Assembly: GCA_035627835.1 (NCBI GenBank)
Contig: DASPKX010000145.1
Coordinates: 1 to 31,990 of the forward strand
Direction of reading: 5' to 3'
DNA from: DASPKX01 sp035627835
GTDB taxonomy: Bacteria > Verrucomicrobiota > Verrucomicrobiia > Limisphaerales > SXQI01
Length of the DNA stretch: 31,990 bases
Shown: piece after piece, positions 16,230 through 24,065 of the stretch
Numbering within the stretch: position 1 is the first letter of the stretch
Layout: every line of letters begins with the position of its first letter
Notes under the pieces: model-generated
Told to the model about the DNA's origin: nothing
The model's database searches: none
The model's input: the letters and a program-made list of their open reading frames with translations, nothing else
Position numbers and translations under genes: made by a program

Positions 16230-16889
16230 ATGGCCCGGCCACACCGATTCAAATTCGAGCGCGAATGCCTCGCCCGTGGGTTGCGCCGGATCGGCGGCCT
16301 CGATGAAGCGGGCAGGGGACCGTTGGCAGGCCCAGTGGTGGCAGCAGTGGTTGTGTTCCCTTGCGACTGGATCGAAAATGATCTTCCACGAAAATTGCGG
16401 GGTCTTAACGACTCGAAACAACTCGCGGAAGAAGAGCGCGAAAAGTTTTACGCGCTGTTAACTGCCAATCCCGAGATCCGCTACGGCGTGGCGGTGGTCG
16501 ATGTCGATGTCATTGATCGCATCAACATTCTTCAGGCATCGCTGCACGCAATGAACTTGGCAATGGCGAGCCTTGAAGCGGAGCCGGAGCACTCGCTCGT
16601 TGACGGCCCGCACATCAGCACCGTCAAGCACCCGCAGACGCCGTTGATCGATGGTGACGCGAGGAGCTATTCCATCGCCGCGGCCAGCATTATCGCAAAG
16701 GTCACGCGTGACCGCATCATGGTGGCGCATGACAAAGAATATCCGGGCTACGGCTTTGCTGAACACAAAGGGTACTCCACGCCAAAGCACTTGGAAGCGT
16801 TGCGCGAGCTAGGCCCCTGCGCGATTCACCGCCGCAGCTTCGCTCCGATTCGGCAGGATCCACCAGCTCACCCAGAGTTCTTTTCCTAA
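16230..16889 (+). CDS. rnhB: Ribonuclease HII
   Basis: Cleaves the RNA strand of RNA-DNA hybrids and removes single ribonucleotides from DNA. The 219-residue protein shows the catalytic DEAGRG motif (D25, E26 in GGLDEAGRGPLAGP), then LNDSKQL, the aspartate of LVDGP, and YSIAAASIIAKVTRDR, all type 2 RNase H marks. A TTG at 16194 would add 12 residues; the ATG at 16230 fits the family better. It abuts yraN with no gap, the common bacterial pairing of these two genes. Confidence 0.96.
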   Translation: MARPHRFKFERECLARGLRRIGGLDEAGRGPLAGPVVAAVVVFPCDWIENDLPRKLRGLNDSKQLAEEEREKFYALLTANPEIRYGVAVVDVDVIDRINILQASLHAMNLAMASLEAEPEHSLVDGPHISTVKHPQTPLIDGDARSYSIAAASIIAKVTRDRIMVAHDKEYPGYGFAEHKGYSTPKHLEALRELGPCAIHRRSFAPIRQDPPAHPEFFS

Positions 16890-17321
16890 ATGGCTCTCGG
16901 CGCATTTATCTCTCGTCTATTCGGCAGGAGTGAGCTGCCGGTGCACTTGGAACGGGGGTGGTTGGGCGAACTCGCGGCAAAGAAGGAATTGCAGAGGGGT
17001 GGAATGAAATTCCTCACTGCCAACTTCGCGTCAAAACGAGGAGAGATCGATTTGATCTTCCGGGATGGTGACTGCCTTGTTTTTGTGGAAGTGAAGACGA
17101 GATCTTCGGAGGAATGGGCGCGGCCATCGAAAGCTGTGGATGCGCGGAAGAAAAGACTTATCTCGCAAACAGCTTTCGATTACCTCCGCCTAATCAACAA
17201 TCCGGAGGTGCCGATTCGATTCGATATCGTGGAAGTTCTGATGCGTGAAGGCAAGCCGCAGGAGATTCGCCACCTGCGCAACGCATTCACACTCACCGCG
17301 CCTTATCGGTACGGCGGCTAA
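16890..17321 (+). CDS. YraN family (UPF0102) nuclease-like protein
   Basis: This 143-residue protein belongs to the YraN/UPF0102 group, which has a restriction-endonuclease-like fold. Diagnostic residues are seen in WLGELAAKKELQRGG, then KRGEIDLIFRDGDCLVFVEVKTR, which carries the E-D-ExK type acidic and lysine positions, and the helix DARKKRLISQTAFDYL. Its function is not established; a role in DNA processing is suspected because it so often sits beside rnhB, as here, where the ATG directly follows the rnhB stop. Its stop overlaps the convergent HNH gene by 4 bases. Confidence 0.92.
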   Translation: MALGAFISRLFGRSELPVHLERGWLGELAAKKELQRGGMKFLTANFASKRGEIDLIFRDGDCLVFVEVKTRSSEEWARPSKAVDARKKRLISQTAFDYLRLINNPEVPIRFDIVEVLMREGKPQEIRHLRNAFTLTAPYRYGG

Positions 17322-17950
17322 GTCGAAGAACCGCTCTCCTGGCCCAACTCAACGTTCCAGTAGGCGATATCCAGGAAATGCTTCCAGCTTTCGTGGCAGT
17401 TAATACCCAGATTCACCTGCACGAAGGGACGCCACTTAGGGCGCTTTGGCTTGCGAATTAAATGCATGCCAGCTTCTGGCGGCGTGCGGTTAGCCTTGCG
17501 CGTGTTGCACTTAATGCACGAGCAAACAATGTTTTCCCAAGTCGTTGGGCCACCGCGATCGCGTGGGATGACATGATCCAGGTTTAGGTCTCGGCGCTCA
17601 AAAACCTTTCCGCAGTATTGGCAGGTGTTTTGATCGCGCTCAAAGATGTTGTGTCGGGTGAACTTAACTTCTTTCTTCGGCAGGCGATCAAAAAGCATCA
17701 GCAAAATGACGCGCGGCACACGAATCTTGAAAGAGATCGTCTTGATGCAATCTGAGCTGCTGACATCCGTCGTTGAAAAATCCTTCCACTGGTTGAACGA
17801 GTATGTGTGGAAAGAACCGTCGTTGCTGCTGAGCACGACTTGGGCATGGCCTTCGAATAGAAGGGTTAACGCTCGGCGAGCGGAACAAATGTTCACCGCT
17901 TGCCACAGTCTGTTTAAAACCAGAACCTGGGAATTAAGTCCGGAGCTCAT
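17318..17950 (-). CDS. HNH endonuclease
   Basis: A 210-residue protein with a C-terminal-half HNH nuclease domain: zinc pair C110-x2-C113, catalytic D125-H126 in LDHVIPRDRGG, N140 in TWENIV, and C145-x2-C148-N149. The N-terminal 100 residues (VLVLNRLWQAVNICSARRAL) match the stand-alone bacterial HNH proteins found widely in cyanobacteria, actinobacteria and others. Their role is not settled; they are usually chromosomal single genes rather than homing elements. No intron, intein or toxin partner is seen here. It is monocistronic, convergent with yraN and divergent from the isomerase-like gene. Confidence 0.92.
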   Translation of the reverse strand: MSSGLNSQVLVLNRLWQAVNICSARRALTLLFEGHAQVVLSSNDGSFHTYSFNQWKDFSTTDVSSSDCIKTISFKIRVPRVILLMLFDRLPKKEVKFTRHNIFERDQNTCQYCGKVFERRDLNLDHVIPRDRGGPTTWENIVCSCIKCNTRKANRTPPEAGMHLIRKPKRPKWRPFVQVNLGINCHESWKHFLDIAYWNVELGQESGSST

Positions 17951-18040
17951 TTGGAATTGCGCCGGAACGTATCACACGATTTTTGGAAGTGTCAATTGCG
18001 CAGCTTGAATAAACTATAACGATTGCGTGACTAAAATCGC

Positions 18041-18952
18041 ATGAATCTTAGACTCAATCCCATGAACTTGCGCCTGCCTCGCCGACGGTTCTTGCACGCC
18101 TTATTTTCCGCAGCCGCCGTGCCACTGCTCACCGCCGCCCCTCCAAAACCCCGCTTCGGGTCGCAGCTTTACGGTTGGGGACAATACTATCAACGTGAAG
18201 GGAAGTCCCTTGCCTCACACTTGCCGGAGGCGTTATCCGCGATTCGCGACGCGGGGTACGAGTACGCTGAGGGATCGCTCGACCTGAGGCACATCGAGCG
18301 CAATGAGGAGTTTGCGGCGCAACTGAAGGCCAAGGGACTGATCCCGCTCTCGCTCTATAGTGGTGGGCGATTTGGAACTCCCGGCGAGCAAGAGAAGACG
18401 GTCGAGGCTTTGCTTAACGCGGCCAAGGTGTGCAAGAGGGCCGGTTTCACCATCATTAATTTAAATCCGGACCCTATCGGGCGGCCCAAGACGAGAAAAG
18501 AGCTGGAAACGCAAGTGGCTGGCCTTAAAAAGCTAGGAGCGGCGTTTAAGCAGCTCGGCCTGCAGCTTGGCATTCATCACCACACCCCTGAGTTCGCGAA
18601 CCATGGAGAGGAGTTTCATTTTAATTTTGCGCAAACCGATCCTGAACAGGTCGGTTTTTGCTACGACGTTCACTGGGTTTATCGCGGAGGAGTCAAGCCG
18701 GCTGACGCCCTGAAAAGCTACGGTAAGCGAATTGTTTCATGGCATTTGAGGCAGAGCAGGGGCGGGATTTGGTTTGAGGAAATGGCAGCCGGTGACATTG
18801 ATTACGGGGGAGTGGCCCGGCACGCACGGGCTAATCGACTCCCTCCCAATTACAGCGTTGAACTCGCTCTTGAGGAGGGAACCAAGATCACGCGATCCGT
18901 CGTGGAAAACCACCGGCGCAGCCTGGAATATACGAAGCAGGTCTTTGCCTAA
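18041..18952 (+). CDS. Tat-exported sugar phosphate isomerase/epimerase-like TIM barrel
   Basis: A 303-residue protein with a twin-arginine signal (RRRFLHA, 14-20, then a hydrophobic stretch ending TAA), so it should be folded before export to the periplasm. The body is a xylose-isomerase/AP-endonuclease-2-type TIM barrel. Metal-site candidates are the GIHHHTPEF strand, CYDVHWVYRGG, and SWHLRQSR followed by a late glutamate in YSVELALEEG. Such Tat-tagged proteins are very common in planctomycetes and verrucomicrobia, and act on unknown sugars or cyclitols. The start could be the second ATG at 18062, which still keeps the Tat motif. It is convergent with the UvrA paralogue, with a 4-base overlap. 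Confidence 0.87.
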   Translation: MNLRLNPMNLRLPRRRFLHALFSAAAVPLLTAAPPKPRFGSQLYGWGQYYQREGKSLASHLPEALSAIRDAGYEYAEGSLDLRHIERNEEFAAQLKAKGLIPLSLYSGGRFGTPGEQEKTVEALLNAAKVCKRAGFTIINLNPDPIGRPKTRKELETQVAGLKKLGAAFKQLGLQLGIHHHTPEFANHGEEFHFNFAQTDPEQVGFCYDVHWVYRGGVKPADALKSYGKRIVSWHLRQSRGGIWFEEMAAGDIDYGGVARHARANRLPPNYSVELALEEGTKITRSVVENHRRSLEYTKQVFA

Positions 18953-21888
18953 GCTAAAAGCGGCTTCAGGGCCGGGCCAGTATGGCTGCCCGGAAGGGCA
19001 GCTATCGCTTCAGGCGTTCCGCTGCCGACAACTTTGCCACCATCATCCCCAGCCTCCGGGCCGAGGTCGATCACCCAGTCTGCGCACTTAATCACGTCCA
19101 AATTGTGCTCGATCACGATGAGCGAGTGCCCACCATCCACAAGTTCCTGAAAGGCGCCGAGCAGAATCCGGACATCTTCAAAGTGAAGGCCAGTCGTTGG
19201 CTCGTCGAAAATGAACAGGGTGGGCTTCGGTTTTTCCTTTGACGATTTGAATACAGCCAGATAGCTCGCGAGCTTCAAGCGCTGGCACTCCCCACCTGAC
19301 AGCGTGTTAATAGGTTGGCCGAGGCGCAGATAACCCAAGCCCACTTGCTCCAACGCCCTGAGGGCGGTCCGGGCACGCGCGGCGTGCCTGTTGTTCAGAA
19401 ACGCATCGAGAAAGGCAGCAGCATCGTCGACGGTTGCCTCAAGCAGCCCGCCAATGCTCAACGGGGCCAGTGTGGGGTTGGGCTGGATCGCGATTTCCAG
19501 AATGTGCGGACGATAACGCCGCCCCTGGCAATCAGGACAGCGGATGTAAACATCGCTCAGGAACTGCATTTCAATCTTTTCGAAACCAGCCCCTTTGCAG
19601 CGTTGGCATTGGCCTTCAGCGGAATTGAAGCTGAAAGCGCTCTCGGAAAGCCCTTGCTGCTGCGCGCGCTCGGATTGAGCGAAAAGTTTTCGCAGATGCT
19701 CAAAGGCTCCGGTGTAAACCGCTGGGTTCGATCGAGGGGTCCGACCGAGGCAGGATTGATCAACCGCGATCACCTGCCCAAGAGGCTCCCATCCGGCAAT
19801 GGAACCGGAGCTTGTGCTCACGGATGCCAGTTCGCTGCTCGCGTCTTCGGCCTCCGTTGAGGCGCCTGCTTTCTCAGCAGTCGCGGCGAGCTTCGCCTGA
19901 AGCAACGGAGTAAGTTCTTCCCGAATCAGGGTCGATTTGCCCGAACCGCTGACGCCCGTTACACAAACGAAGCGACCCAGAGGAATATCGACCGCAACAT
20001 TCTTTAGGTTGTGCCGAGTGACCCCTTGCAGCCTTAGCGAAGGAATGTTCGCTTTAACAGGGCGCCTGGCGGGGAGAGGGATTTGTTTTCGTCCGGAAAG
20101 ATATTCTCCAGTCAGCGACCCCTTGGACTTCAGAATTTGATTGTAGGACCCCTGAAACAGCAGATGGCCACCGGTCTCCCCGTGCCCTGGGCCAAGGTCG
20201 AGGATTTGATCCGCAGCCCGCATCACCGCCGCCTCATGCTCCACCACGACGATGGTGTTTCCAGCGTCACGCAAGCGTTCAAGGATTTGCACTAGCCGCG
20301 TGGTGTCACGCGCATGAAGGCCGACGCTTGGCTCGTCGAGGACAAACAGCGTGTTCACGAGGCGCGCTCCAAGGCAAGTGGTCAGGTTAACCCGCTCCGT
20401 CTCGCCGCCGGAAAGTGAGCGGGTGGGGCGATCAAGGGTTAAGTAACCCAATCCAGCTTCCTTCAGGTAAGCCAAGCGAGAGCGAACTTCGTCGAGGCAA
20501 AGCGCGATCGGGTCATTCGCCCTGGGTCGCAGCGACGCTTGTTGCTCAACGAACGACAAGGCATGTGCGACGGAGAGTTGGTAGAAATCGGCCAGCGTCA
20601 GTTGCCTCTGGTCTGCGACAACTCTGTACGCGAGCGATTCCGGTTTGAACCGTTTACCTTTGCAATCCGGGCATTCTGTATAAGCGCGGTATCGGGCAAG
20701 GAGCACGCGGACGTGCATTTTGTAAGCTTTGCTTTCCAGCCACTTAAAGTAGCCACGCACACCGTACCACGCGTTGGGCCACTCCTTGGCTGGTTCTGAG
20801 CCGTAATCCGGGTCGCCGTTAAGCACCCATTCCTGATGTTTTGAGGCGAGGCGATTGAAGGGCACGTCTGTCGGAACGTTCCTGCGCCGGCAGAATTTCA
20901 ACAGATCGCCCTGAGACTCTTGTCCCGAACCGCTCTGCCATGGCTTCACCGCGCCTTCAGCAAGGGTTAAAGATTTCTCAGGTATGGCGAGGTTGTAATC
21001 GATGCTGATGACTCTGCCGAACCCGCGGCAGGTGGGGCAGGCCCCAACAGGATGGTTAAAGCTGAACAGTGTGGCGGTGGCCTCGCGATACTCGATGTCA
21101 CACCGAGCGCAGTGAAATTTGTTCGAGTACTCGCATCGCACGCCGGAGTTCAGGAAGGCAGTAAGATGGCCTTTGCCGAAGTGGTAAGCCTGCTCAGCAG
21201 CTTCACAAAGACGCGCCCGATTTTCAGGCGCAAGCTTCGCGCGGTCTTGCACGATCATGAGTGAGGGCAGTGCGCCTGATTTTTCACCGGACAACAACTC
21301 CTCCAGGCGCACCACGGACCATTTATCCCCCTCGCATCGAACGGCGCGTTGAAAGCCCTGTTTCTGAACGAGGCCAATGGATTCCGGCAAGGAAACCTTG
21401 TCGCTCAACGGCAACTCGAACGCGAGGATGGCCTCTTCTCCGGGGTGAGTGGCGATGAGATCCTGCGCGACATGCGCGGGACTTTCCTTTTGGACCGGGC
21501 GGCCGCAGCCACGGCAAAACAATTTTGCCAGTCGCGGCCAAATCGTTTTCATGTAGTCTGTGATCTCTGTCATCGTTCCGACCGTTGACCGAGTGGTCTT
21601 CACAGAGTTTGTTTGCTCAAGAGCGATGGCCGGGGGAATCCCTTGAATGCTGTCCACCTTCGGCTTGTCCATGCGGTCAAAGAATTGCCGCGCGTATGGG
21701 GAAAACGTTTCGATGTAGCGGCGCTGTCCTTCGGCGTAAAGGGTCTCGAAGGCAAGTGAGCTTTTGCCGGAACCGCTCAAGCCAGTGACGACGACCAGCT
21801 TGTTGCAAGGCAGATCCAGGTCGAAGTTCTTAAGATTGTTCTGACGAACTCCTCTTAAACGAATAACTTTGTCGCTCCCTGGCCGCAT
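18949..21888 (-). CDS. UvrA-like ABC ATPase (diverged UvrA paralogue)
   Basis: A 979-residue twin-ATPase of the UvrA family. ATPase I: Walker A GLSGSGKS (36-43), Zn pair C125/C128, signature LSGGE (about 492), and VLDEPSVGLH. ATPase II: Walker A GVSGSGKS (645-652), the Q-loop region DQSCLGRTPRSNP, the large zinc finger C761/C764 to C784/C787, signature LSGGECQR, and FDEPTTGLH. Departures from standard UvrA: the region after the first zinc pair (147-247), where UvrB binds, lacks the usual basic RGRKGE and KH-x-I-x-VVVDR motifs. An Ala/Ser/Glu-rich stretch (about 667-698) replaces the normal linker after the second Walker A. It is therefore probably a UvrA paralogue for DNA damage or drug tolerance rather than the nucleotide-excision UvrA; this is inference. 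It lies 51 bases after the DUF481 gene. Confidence 0.88.
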   Translation of the reverse strand: MRPGSDKVIRLRGVRQNNLKNFDLDLPCNKLVVVTGLSGSGKSSLAFETLYAEGQRRYIETFSPYARQFFDRMDKPKVDSIQGIPPAIALEQTNSVKTTRSTVGTMTEITDYMKTIWPRLAKLFCRGCGRPVQKESPAHVAQDLIATHPGEEAILAFELPLSDKVSLPESIGLVQKQGFQRAVRCEGDKWSVVRLEELLSGEKSGALPSLMIVQDRAKLAPENRARLCEAAEQAYHFGKGHLTAFLNSGVRCEYSNKFHCARCDIEYREATATLFSFNHPVGACPTCRGFGRVISIDYNLAIPEKSLTLAEGAVKPWQSGSGQESQGDLLKFCRRRNVPTDVPFNRLASKHQEWVLNGDPDYGSEPAKEWPNAWYGVRGYFKWLESKAYKMHVRVLLARYRAYTECPDCKGKRFKPESLAYRVVADQRQLTLADFYQLSVAHALSFVEQQASLRPRANDPIALCLDEVRSRLAYLKEAGLGYLTLDRPTRSLSGGETERVNLTTCLGARLVNTLFVLDEPSVGLHARDTTRLVQILERLRDAGNTIVVVEHEAAVMRAADQILDLGPGHGETGGHLLFQGSYNQILKSKGSLTGEYLSGRKQIPLPARRPVKANIPSLRLQGVTRHNLKNVAVDIPLGRFVCVTGVSGSGKSTLIREELTPLLQAKLAATAEKAGASTEAEDASSELASVSTSSGSIAGWEPLGQVIAVDQSCLGRTPRSNPAVYTGAFEHLRKLFAQSERAQQQGLSESAFSFNSAEGQCQRCKGAGFEKIEMQFLSDVYIRCPDCQGRRYRPHILEIAIQPNPTLAPLSIGGLLEATVDDAAAFLDAFLNNRHAARARTALRALEQVGLGYLRLGQPINTLSGGECQRLKLASYLAVFKSSKEKPKPTLFIFDEPTTGLHFEDVRILLGAFQELVDGGHSLIVIEHNLDVIKCADWVIDLGPEAGDDGGKVVGSGTPEAIAALPGSHTGPALKPLLA

Positions 21889-21939
21889 GCGCGGGGGGAA
21901 TATACGGACAGGCGGAAAATTCGCTAGCAGCGGTTTAGC

Positions 21940-23082
21940 TCAGAAGCGAATCCCGATCGCGCTGCGAATTTGCAAATCGCTGTTCGGCACGTTGGGCGGC
22001 GGGTCTGACTCGTAGAGGTGAATGCCGTTTAGGTTCAACGAAATATTCTTCCAAAGCGGGTAACGGAAGGTTGCGTCTGATCGAGTGCGGAACTCGCCTG
22101 GTTCTTCAAGGCTGGGGAAGATTTCAATGCGCGCATCGGCAGTCAGTTTGTCCCATATACGCCAGGTGATGATATTTCCCAACCGGGCTGAGTAGCTCTT
22201 TTCATCAGCATCCCGGTCGCGGTCCTGGAATTGGTAAGTGAACCCAAGTTCAGTTTTCCAAACGAAATTGGTGAGCGTCAGCACTTCATAGCCCATGCCC
22301 GGACCAACCTCATACTGATAGTTCAAGCGCCGCATCTCATCATAGCCGCCCCCGATGAGGTTATAGGCGTACCAGCCTTTCTTGATGTCGTAATCAAGCT
22401 TTGAACTCAGGGTCAGGCGGTTCGCAGACAGCACCTCTTCGGTTTTCCCGTAGGCAAAGCTTCCATCCGCAGTGTGGCGGAGTTTGTCCTTGTTGTAAGT
22501 TGAGCGAACGGTGCTGAAGAAGTCCTCGGAGTCGCGGCGTCCCCAGCGCATATTCAGGCCGAGCTGGATGTCTGTGTTGGTTCTCTTGGGGCCCTTGGGC
22601 TTCTCAGGAGCCTTGGCGGCTACAGGCGGTTTGGCAGGAGCCTTTTGCGCCGCTCCGATTGGAGCATTGGTCGATGACTTCGCCACGATGTTGGTCGAAG
22701 GGGCGGCGTTGGTGACGGTCGCAACGGCAGGCGGCGTGTTGGTTTTCGCAGCGGCCGCAGGCGCGTTCGTTTGCCGGCGCGCCGAGGGAGCGGCCAATTG
22801 CGGGGCTTCAATATTCACCTCCTCGCGCATGCGAATGTCCTGCTTGCGCACGACAACCTGCCCGATAGCCGCGTTGAGAAGCGTCACCTCTTTCTCAGTT
22901 TCGGCGACGATGCGACCGCTGACACGGTCGCCGTTCGCGAGATGAAGGATGTGGAGGATTTTAAGATCGGAAGTGTCGATCTGAAATTGTTGCGCCTGCA
23001 AACTTCCGCCCAACATCAGCAACGCGGCCCAAACTAGGAACGCGCGCCATGAGCAGAGTTTATTCGGTTGCAGGCTTATCAT
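21940..23082 (-). CDS. DUF481 (YdiY-like) outer-membrane beta-barrel protein
   Basis: About 380 residues from the chosen ATG at 23082, which begins a Sec signal (hydrophobic LVWAALLMLGG, cleavage near LQAQ). A longer TTG form from 23151 would put 23 charged residues before it. Next comes a small beta domain (LHLANGDRVSGRIV and EVTLLNAAIGQVVV), common ahead of DUF481 barrels. Then follows an Ala/Pro/Lys/Thr-rich linker of about 75 residues with repeated TNAP-like units. The rest alternates polar and aromatic residues and ends in IRF, as in outer-membrane barrels. Function is unknown; E. coli YdiY is acid-induced. The start overlaps the upstream gene by 23 bases, so they are probably coupled. 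Confidence 0.82.
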   Translation of the reverse strand: MISLQPNKLCSWRAFLVWAALLMLGGSLQAQQFQIDTSDLKILHILHLANGDRVSGRIVAETEKEVTLLNAAIGQVVVRKQDIRMREEVNIEAPQLAAPSARRQTNAPAAAAKTNTPPAVATVTNAAPSTNIVAKSSTNAPIGAAQKAPAKPPVAAKAPEKPKGPKRTNTDIQLGLNMRWGRRDSEDFFSTVRSTYNKDKLRHTADGSFAYGKTEEVLSANRLTLSSKLDYDIKKGWYAYNLIGGGYDEMRRLNYQYEVGPGMGYEVLTLTNFVWKTELGFTYQFQDRDRDADEKSYSARLGNIITWRIWDKLTADARIEIFPSLEEPGEFRTRSDATFRYPLWKNISLNLNGIHLYESDPPPNVPNSDLQIRSAIGIRF

Positions 23083-23944
23083 CCGGCTTGTTTGTGGCAG
23101 GCTCAGCCTCTTTCGAGACCTTTTCTTCGACTGCCTCGCGGTCGAGGACAATCGCCTTCTTCACACCACCAACGACGATGATTTCACCCTCACTATTCAT
23201 CTTAAGTGTGGGGCGGGTGGCCGCCATGTCGTAGCGTTCCTGCTTTATTAACTCCCCGTCGGGACTAACCACAGCGTAGTTAAATGCGCGCGCGCCATAC
23301 TGGTGGAGCACATGAAGCCTGCTTGTTTCGTCCAGTTGTTTCTCAGGCGAGGAGAACGAGACAAGGCCGCCCAGTGGGAAAACTCGAAAGGTCCGCGAGC
23401 CTGACCCATCTGTTAAGCGAAGGAACAGCTTCATATCCTTCCCGAGGTGGCCCTTTTGCAGCACGTAGCGGCGGGATTCACCCGCCTCTGGGCCTGAGGG
23501 CATGCCGAACACTGTCTCCCACATGGTGGTTCCCGTGACGATGTCGAAAACGCGAGGGGCGCTTTTGAACGGCGCTTCGTAGCCAGGAACGTGAACCGTC
23601 GCAACCAGAGTGTAGCGGCCGGGCTTTAGCTCGTAATATGGGGCGATATCCACCCGTTTCGTGGCGACCTTGGAATTAGTCAGCTCGAACTCGCCTTGCA
23701 CCGGAGGCGCGCCTATTTGCGGAGCGATGCCCCCATCCTGCGGCACAATCGAAAACACCAGCCATCCAGGATCTGCTCCTATTGGGAGAGTGCGACCGGT
23801 GAAATTTGAAACGCGAACTTTAACAATGAGATCCTCGTTCGCGAGGTAAGCCTTCTGCTCCAAAGCGCAATCCACCGTCACCTGAGCGCGCAGGGCCGGT
23901 GAAAAGCTCATGAGCAAGGCCACAAGAACGAGAAAGCGTTTCAT
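23060..23944 (-). CDS. Secreted hypothetical protein with Ig-like/BsuPI-like beta domain
   Basis: A 294-residue protein of no firmly recognised family. I chose the ATG at 23944, which begins a clear Sec signal (MKRFLVLVALLMSFSPALRAQ). An open extension of 60 residues upstream crosses the typA terminator and is discarded. Residues about 22-130 look like an Ig-like sandwich (LEQKAYLANEDLIVKVRVSN, then ELKPGRYTLVATVHVPGY), similar to domains named BsuPI or macroglobulin-type. The tail is charged and low-complexity (EEKVSKEAEPATNKPDDKP). It overlaps the DUF481 start by 23 bases, so the two are probably translated together in the envelope. No function can be given. Confidence 0.7.
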   Translation of the reverse strand: MKRFLVLVALLMSFSPALRAQVTVDCALEQKAYLANEDLIVKVRVSNFTGRTLPIGADPGWLVFSIVPQDGGIAPQIGAPPVQGEFELTNSKVATKRVDIAPYYELKPGRYTLVATVHVPGYEAPFKSAPRVFDIVTGTTMWETVFGMPSGPEAGESRRYVLQKGHLGKDMKLFLRLTDGSGSRTFRVFPLGGLVSFSSPEKQLDETSRLHVLHQYGARAFNYAVVSPDGELIKQERYDMAATRPTLKMNSEGEIIVVGGVKKAIVLDREAVEEKVSKEAEPATNKPDDKPATE

Positions 23945-24013
23945 GCTGCGAACAGAGCAGAACTTCCGTTTTGAAGCAATTGCGATTGTCACCCCCCTGG
24001 GCTGATCAAAAGC

Positions 24014-24040
24014 AAAAAAGGCGCGTCCGAAGACGCGCCT
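24014..24040 (-). terminator. Rho-independent terminator of typA
   Basis: On the minus strand AGGCGCGTC, loop TTCG and GACGCGCCT form a perfect 9-pair stem with a stable UUCG loop, followed at once by TTTTT. It lies 26 bases after the typA stop (24066) and before the secreted hypothetical gene, so the downstream genes need their own promoter. Confidence 0.92.
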
Positions 24041-24065
24041 GGTCGTTAGTGAATGTTCTATTTGC

